Part shown: piece by piece, positions 4,890 through 7,641 of the stretch
How the letters are laid out: every line of letters starts with the position of its first letter
Numbering within the stretch: position 1 is the stretch's first letter
Assembly (NCBI GenBank): GCA_018304205.1
Contig: JAGVWR010000041.1
Location: forward strand, 1-7,641
Direction: 5' to 3'
Length of the DNA: 7,641 bases
Source of the DNA: Candidatus Pacearchaeota archaeon
GTDB taxonomy: Archaea > Nanobdellota > Nanobdellia > Pacearchaeales > GW2011-AR1
Program-made: the position numbers and the translations under genes
The notes under the pieces: model-generated
Told to the model about the DNA's origin: nothing
Database searches by the model: none
Seen by the model: the letters and a program-made list of their open reading frames with translations, nothing else

Positions 4890-5420
4890 TTACTTATCTT
4901 TATCCTTATCCTTATCCTTACCTTTGCCCTTGCCGCCCCAAACAATAAACCCTATGGCAATTCCTCCGAGAACTATGAATATCATATTGGTGGCTATAGC
5001 CGAACTATCTGAATAAAACAACGCAGATAAGTAATCCCAAGCTCCAGTAAATATCAATAGAGCAACAATTATGACAATCGCACCAAGAATCGCGATGGCT
5101 GTTTGAACTCCCCAATGAATTTTAAAATCTCCTTGAGCAAAAGTCATCCCGTACAAAATCATAAACGCAAGAATAACAACTATTGCGATAGCCAAGACCG
5201 GAATCAAATAAACTATTATCCCAACTGCCTGCCCAAAAGCAACAACAATAAGACCTATGACGAGTGCAACAATAGAATCAATTTGTTTTTTTCCTTTTCC
5301 TAATATTTCAGTTTTCTGCAATATCGCAAAAACAACCGCAAAGATAAGTAAGAAAGGCAAAACAGTCTCTACAAACAAAGGACTAGATAAAATTGTTCCC
5401 CCTATTCCTCCATTTGCCAT
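4890..5420 (-). CDS. Five-helix membrane protein, paralogue A, with Lys-Asp tail
   Basis: Integral membrane protein of unknown function, 176 aa, with helices at about 16-35, 48-69, 71-91, 103-126 and 144-161. LPFLLIFAVVFAIL (21-34) and VALVI (51-55) are shared with paralogue B at 2636-3172, joined by a Lys-rich loop (ILGKGKKQ). Charge bias predicts N-out and C-in. The tail from residue 163 is a perfect two-residue repeat, G-K three times then D-K four times, encoded by hexamer repeats. A Lys-Asp tail of this sort is likely disordered and cytoplasmic. The start is supported by a TATA box about 25 bp upstream, and no signal peptide is seen beyond helix 1. The gene is on the same strand as the PRC-barrel gene 38 bp upstream but has its own promoter. 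Function unknown; a pore or scaffold subunit is conceivable. Confidence 0.78.
   Translation of the reverse strand: MANGGIGGTILSSPLFVETVLPFLLIFAVVFAILQKTEILGKGKKQIDSIVALVIGLIVVAFGQAVGIIVYLIPVLAIAIVVILAFMILYGMTFAQGDFKIHWGVQTAIAILGAIVIIVALLIFTGAWDYLSALFYSDSSAIATNMIFIVLGGIAIGFIVWGGKGKGKDKDKDKDK
4893..4934. repeat. Hexanucleotide tandem repeat in a coding tail
   Basis: Seven consecutive 6-bp units of the consensus CTTATC (plus strand), with CTTACC, TTTGCC and CTTGCC variants, encode the G/D-K repeat tail of the membrane protein. Because the unit is six bases, copy-number change would lengthen or shorten the tail by two residues without a frameshift. Confidence 0.8.
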
Positions 5421-5440
5421 ATTAATCTTTGAAATCTAAA

Positions 5441-5450
5441 ATATTTAAAT
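5441..5450 (-). promoter_or_regulatory. TATA box for membrane protein A
   Basis: ATTTAAATAT on the minus strand is centred about 25 bp upstream of the ATG at 5420. It lies in the 38-bp gap after the PRC-barrel gene, so the gene can be expressed independently. Confidence 0.55.
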
Positions 5451-5458
5451 CTTCTTCT

Positions 5459-5770
5459 TTAAACTAAATCACCACTATCCGAAGAAATTGTCGCAGTTCC
5501 AGAAGAAGGAACTTCAAGGCTATCATCGTGGCTCGGTAAAGATCCTTTATTTACTATTATAATATCTCCAACCGCCTTTACAAACTGATGGGGTATGATA
5601 ACTCCTCTTGCACCCCCAAAAACACTCATAAAACTACTTCCTATCCTTATTTTCCATCCTTCTATCTTATTATCGGCCAAATTCGCTTCTTCCACTTGCC
5701 CGAAAAAGTCTCCATCCGAAGTATAAACATCCTTTCCAACTATTTCACTTACTTTTTTTATCCTAAGCAT
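5459..5770 (-). CDS. Small PRC-barrel domain protein
   Basis: PRC-barrel domains are small beta-barrels that bind partner proteins; in archaea they occur in RNA-related proteins and in the cell-division proteins CdvA and haloarchaeal CdpB1/CdpB2. From the ATG at 5770 the protein has 103 aa. Residues 1-77 match the fold: KKVSEIVGKDVYTSDGDFFG (5-24) is the diagnostic 'l.GkkVyt.dGe.lG.V' opening, followed by EGWKIRI (37-43) and GVIIPHQFVKAVGDIIIVN (56-74). Residues 78-103 are a Ser/Thr/Asp-rich, probably disordered tail. The frame extends to a GTG at 5791, but that codon lies at the edge of the TATA box whose spacing places transcription start at 5770, so the shorter form is preferred. A division role is only a possibility; no FtsZ or SepF gene is visible nearby. 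Confidence 0.83.
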   Translation of the reverse strand: MLRIKKVSEIVGKDVYTSDGDFFGQVEEANLADNKIEGWKIRIGSSFMSVFGGARGVIIPHQFVKAVGDIIIVNKGSLPSHDDSLEVPSSGTATISSDSGDLV

Positions 5771-5790
5771 TTTTAGATGAAATACAGTCA

Positions 5791-5800
5791 CTATTTATAT
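5791..5800 (-). promoter_or_regulatory. TATA box for the PRC-barrel gene
   Basis: ATATAAATAG on the minus strand is centred about 26 bp upstream of the ATG at 5770. It decides the start codon, since the alternative GTG at 5791 would lie within the promoter. Confidence 0.6.
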
Positions 5801-5849
5801 TTTATGCTTCGCTAAAATATATCCCAAACATGCTATTTAATTCAATAAA

Positions 5850-5856
5850 TTTATAA
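5850..5856 (+). promoter_or_regulatory. TATA box for the site-2-protease-like gene
   Basis: TTTATAA is centred 26 bp upstream of the ATG at 5879. With the PRC-barrel promoter on the other strand it forms a divergent promoter region of about 110 bp. Confidence 0.6.
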
Positions 5857-5878
5857 CTCTCTTCAGATACTTAATTCA

Positions 5879-6511
5879 ATGAACCCAAGAGAGTTGTCAC
5901 ACCTAATCGCTGCAGTCATTATCCTAACTCTGGTCTTTAGTTTATCGGAAATAATAAGAGGAAATCTCCAAAATATTCCTTTTATATTTATATTTTCATC
6001 AGTTATCGTCTTTCTTGCAGTATTTTCAAAAAAATTAATTGCAAGCTTTCTCGATTCGAATGTTGAACACGAACTTTGGTTTTTACATAGATTAAGTTTA
6101 ACGTCACCTTTCAAAAAGCCTATCGCAGTAGGCCTAATTATTCCGATAATTTTATCAGTGATCTCTTTAGGTTTTATAAAATTCGCTTCTATTCTAACTT
6201 ATGAAACTCGTGCACTAAAAAGGAGAGCTGCAAAAAGACACGGATTTTATTCTTACACCGAAATGACTGATTTTGAAAACGCGATTATAGGATCAACCGG
6301 TATAGTTGTAATGCTTCTTCTCTCATTAGTCGCCTATCTCGTTCCATCCATAGAACTTCTTTCAAAAATTGCTGCATATTACGCCTTTTGGAATATGCTC
6401 CCGATCTCAAAACTTGATGGTACCCAAATATTCTTTGGCTCAAGAGTCATTTACGCAGTACTTGCCATAATTACAATAATCTTTGCTTTGTATGCCTTAC
6501 TAATAATTTAA
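5879..6511 (+). CDS. Site-2-protease-like (M50) membrane protein, zinc motif lost
   Basis: A 210-aa polytopic protein with helices at about 9-21, 33-55, 83-104, 137-155 and a C-terminal helical pair at 160-210. It resembles archaeal members of the S2P/M50 family, which cut membrane-anchored proteins inside the bilayer. The late signature NMLPISKLDG (172-181) matches the conserved N-x-x-P-x-x-x-LDG block that holds the third zinc ligand (D180), followed by the expected hydrophobic helix. The first motif, HExxH, is missing: where active relatives read HELAHK before LIA, this protein has AVFSKK (47-52). HELWFLH (64-70) has the wrong spacing to replace it. It is therefore probably catalytically inactive and may bind rather than cut membrane proteins. 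The family call rests on the second motif and topology. It is followed 24 bp later by hef on the same strand. Confidence 0.68.
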   Translation: MNPRELSHLIAAVIILTLVFSLSEIIRGNLQNIPFIFIFSSVIVFLAVFSKKLIASFLDSNVEHELWFLHRLSLTSPFKKPIAVGLIIPIILSVISLGFIKFASILTYETRALKRRAAKRHGFYSYTEMTDFENAIIGSTGIVVMLLLSLVAYLVPSIELLSKIAAYYAFWNMLPISKLDGTQIFFGSRVIYAVLAIITIIFALYALLII

Positions 6512-6514
6512 ATT
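6507..6514 (+). promoter_or_regulatory. TATA-like box for hef
   Basis: TTTAAATT is centred about 25 bp upstream of the hef ATG at 6536 and overlaps the stop codon of the preceding gene. It allows hef to be transcribed on its own as a leaderless message as well as by read-through. Confidence 0.45.
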
Positions 6515-6535
6515 CTTTACTTCCTGCTAAATAAA

Positions 6536-7641
6536 ATGATAAAGACAACTCCAAGAGAATACCAAAATAAAATATTTCAAACCGCAAGAGAAAAAAATAC
6601 ACTTGTTGTTTTACCAACGGGTATAGGAAAAACTTTAATTGCTTTACTTTTAACAATTGATAGATTAAAATTATATCCCGGATCGAAGACTCTCTTTTTA
6701 GCACCTACAAAACCTCTTGTAGAACAACATTTTCAGTCTTACACTAAAGAACTTCCAGAACTATTTGCAGATTTACAAATTTTTACCGGCTCAGTGCCTG
6801 CAGAAAAAAGAAAGGAAATATTTCAAACCGCAGATATAATCTTCTCAACACCCCAATGTATTGCCAACGATTTAAACAATCACCTTTACAGCCTAGAAGA
6901 AGTATCTCTTATCATAATTGATGAAGCGCATCGTTGCCTAAAAAATTATTCATATACTGCCGTAGCTAGTGCATATAAAAAACAAGCAAAAAATCAAAGA
7001 ATTCTTGCTCTTACTGCCTCACCAGGATATGATTTAAGTATAGTTAAAGAAATTTGTTCACACTTAAATATAGATGAAGTGGAATCAAGAACTCGCGATT
7101 CAGAAGACGTTAAGCCCTATCTCCAAACTCTTGAATTTGAAAAAATTGAAGTAGACTTCCCAAAAGAATTCGAAGAAATTAGGGTCCTTCTAAAAAGGTT
7201 TTACGATCAAAGAATCGATCAATTAAAATCCAGAAGTTTATTATTTGGTCCTGCAAATAAAATTACTCTCCTTAAACTTCAAAAGCGACTTAGCGCCCAA
7301 GCTTCCTCTGGAAACTTTAACTATATGATCGGCCTTTCATTATCTGCGCAAGCAATAAAGATTTCCCATGCAATAGAACTCTTAGAAACCCAAACTCTTA
7401 ATGGATTAAATTCATATTTGCAAGGAATTATTAAACAATCAAAAGAAAATAAATCAAGAGCAGCACAAATAATTGCGAAATCTCCAGAATTTAATGCCTC
7501 ACTCATATCACTAAATCAGTTACTATCTAAAAATATAGAACATCCAAAAATAAATGCTCTTAAAGAGCTAGTAAAAAACCAGTTCGAACAAAAAGAAAAT
7601 TCTAAAATGATCGTCTTTACCCAATTTAGAGAAACTGCACG
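6536..7641 (+). CDS. hef: Hef-type superfamily 2 helicase, 5' part (runs off the right edge)
   Basis: Hef is the archaeal relative of FANCM/XPF that unwinds and cleaves stalled replication forks. The visible 368 codons cover helicase domain 1, the inserted helical domain and the start of domain 2. Motifs: REYQ (7-10), Walker A LPTGIGKT (26-33), motif Ia APTKPLVEQH (56-65), FTGSVPAEKR (83-92), STPQ (104-107), the Walker B DEAH box IIIDEAHRC (126-134) and motif III LTASPG (159-164). RTRDSEDVKPYL (185-196) matches the Hef-typical linker, and EHPKINALKELV (335-346) with MIVFTQFRETA (358-368) matches the start of helicase domain 2 (motif IV). Residues 210-330 form the long alpha-helical insert expected in Hef/FANCM. 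Whether a C-terminal XPF nuclease domain is present cannot be seen. The start is supported by homology, beginning shortly before the REYQ motif, and by a TATA-like element. Confidence 0.93.
   Translation, partial: MIKTTPREYQNKIFQTAREKNTLVVLPTGIGKTLIALLLTIDRLKLYPGSKTLFLAPTKPLVEQHFQSYTKELPELFADLQIFTGSVPAEKRKEIFQTADIIFSTPQCIANDLNNHLYSLEEVSLIIIDEAHRCLKNYSYTAVASAYKKQAKNQRILALTASPGYDLSIVKEICSHLNIDEVESRTRDSEDVKPYLQTLEFEKIEVDFPKEFEEIRVLLKRFYDQRIDQLKSRSLLFGPANKITLLKLQKRLSAQASSGNFNYMIGLSLSAQAIKISHAIELLETQTLNGLNSYLQGIIKQSKENKSRAAQIIAKSPEFNASLISLNQLLSKNIEHPKINALKELVKNQFEQKENSKMIVFTQFRETA

Noticed and set aside
5459..5791. Longer PRC-barrel start at the GTG at 5791
   Set aside because: The codon coincides with the TATA box, and the extra residues MTVFHLK precede the usual domain start; the ATG at 5770 fits the promoter spacing.
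6471..6704. Minus-strand open frame of 77 codons across the start of hef
   Set aside because: It overlaps the helicase start and Walker A region, which has clear homology on the plus strand.
1..7641. tRNA, rRNA, CRISPR array or insertion sequence
   Set aside because: No T-arm consensus outside coding sequence, no regularly spaced direct repeats and no transposase-like frame or terminal inverted repeats were seen.

Overview
The window is AT-rich and reads as a chromosomal segment of an archaeon, most likely a small-genome lineage of the DPANN type (Woesearchaeota/Pacearchaeota-like). The evidence is an archaeal Hef-type helicase, an archaeal-style PRC-barrel protein, archaeal TATA boxes about 24-26 bp upstream of nearly every lead start codon, no convincing Shine-Dalgarno sequences, and a family of small five-helix membrane proteins that I associate from memory with DPANN genomes. 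The phylum-level placement is inference.

Layout. Positions 1-166 are non-coding apart from a possible divergent gene leaving the left edge. Positions 167-688 (+) hold an orphan protein with a winged-helix-like N-terminal half. On the minus strand follow a class I SAM methyltransferase split by an apparent one-base frameshift (N-terminal piece 1262-1378, main piece 753-1265) and a MazF-type toxin-antitoxin pair (antitoxin 1771-1998, toxin 1476-1778). Two similar hairpins (719-750 and 1420-1449) bracket the methyltransferase and look like terminators. Next come two tandem five-helix membrane proteins (2636-3172 and 2099-2629), a small orphan (3328-3666), a divergent class-2-like dihydroorotate dehydrogenase (3710-4843), a third five-helix paralogue with a Lys-Asp repeat tail (4890-5420), and a PRC-barrel protein (5459-5770). 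The strand then switches: a site-2-protease-like membrane protein lacking its zinc motif (5879-6511) is followed by the 5' half of a Hef helicase that runs off the right edge (6536-7641).

The genes do not form one pathway. The left third (orphan, broken methyltransferase, toxin-antitoxin) looks accessory. The right two thirds mix housekeeping functions (pyrimidine synthesis, replication-fork repair) with envelope proteins. The best candidates for undescribed biology are the trio of paralogous five-helix proteins interleaved with pyrD and next to a PRC-barrel protein, the apparently catalytically dead site-2-protease homologue, and a perfect 14-bp palindrome at the pyrD transcription start.
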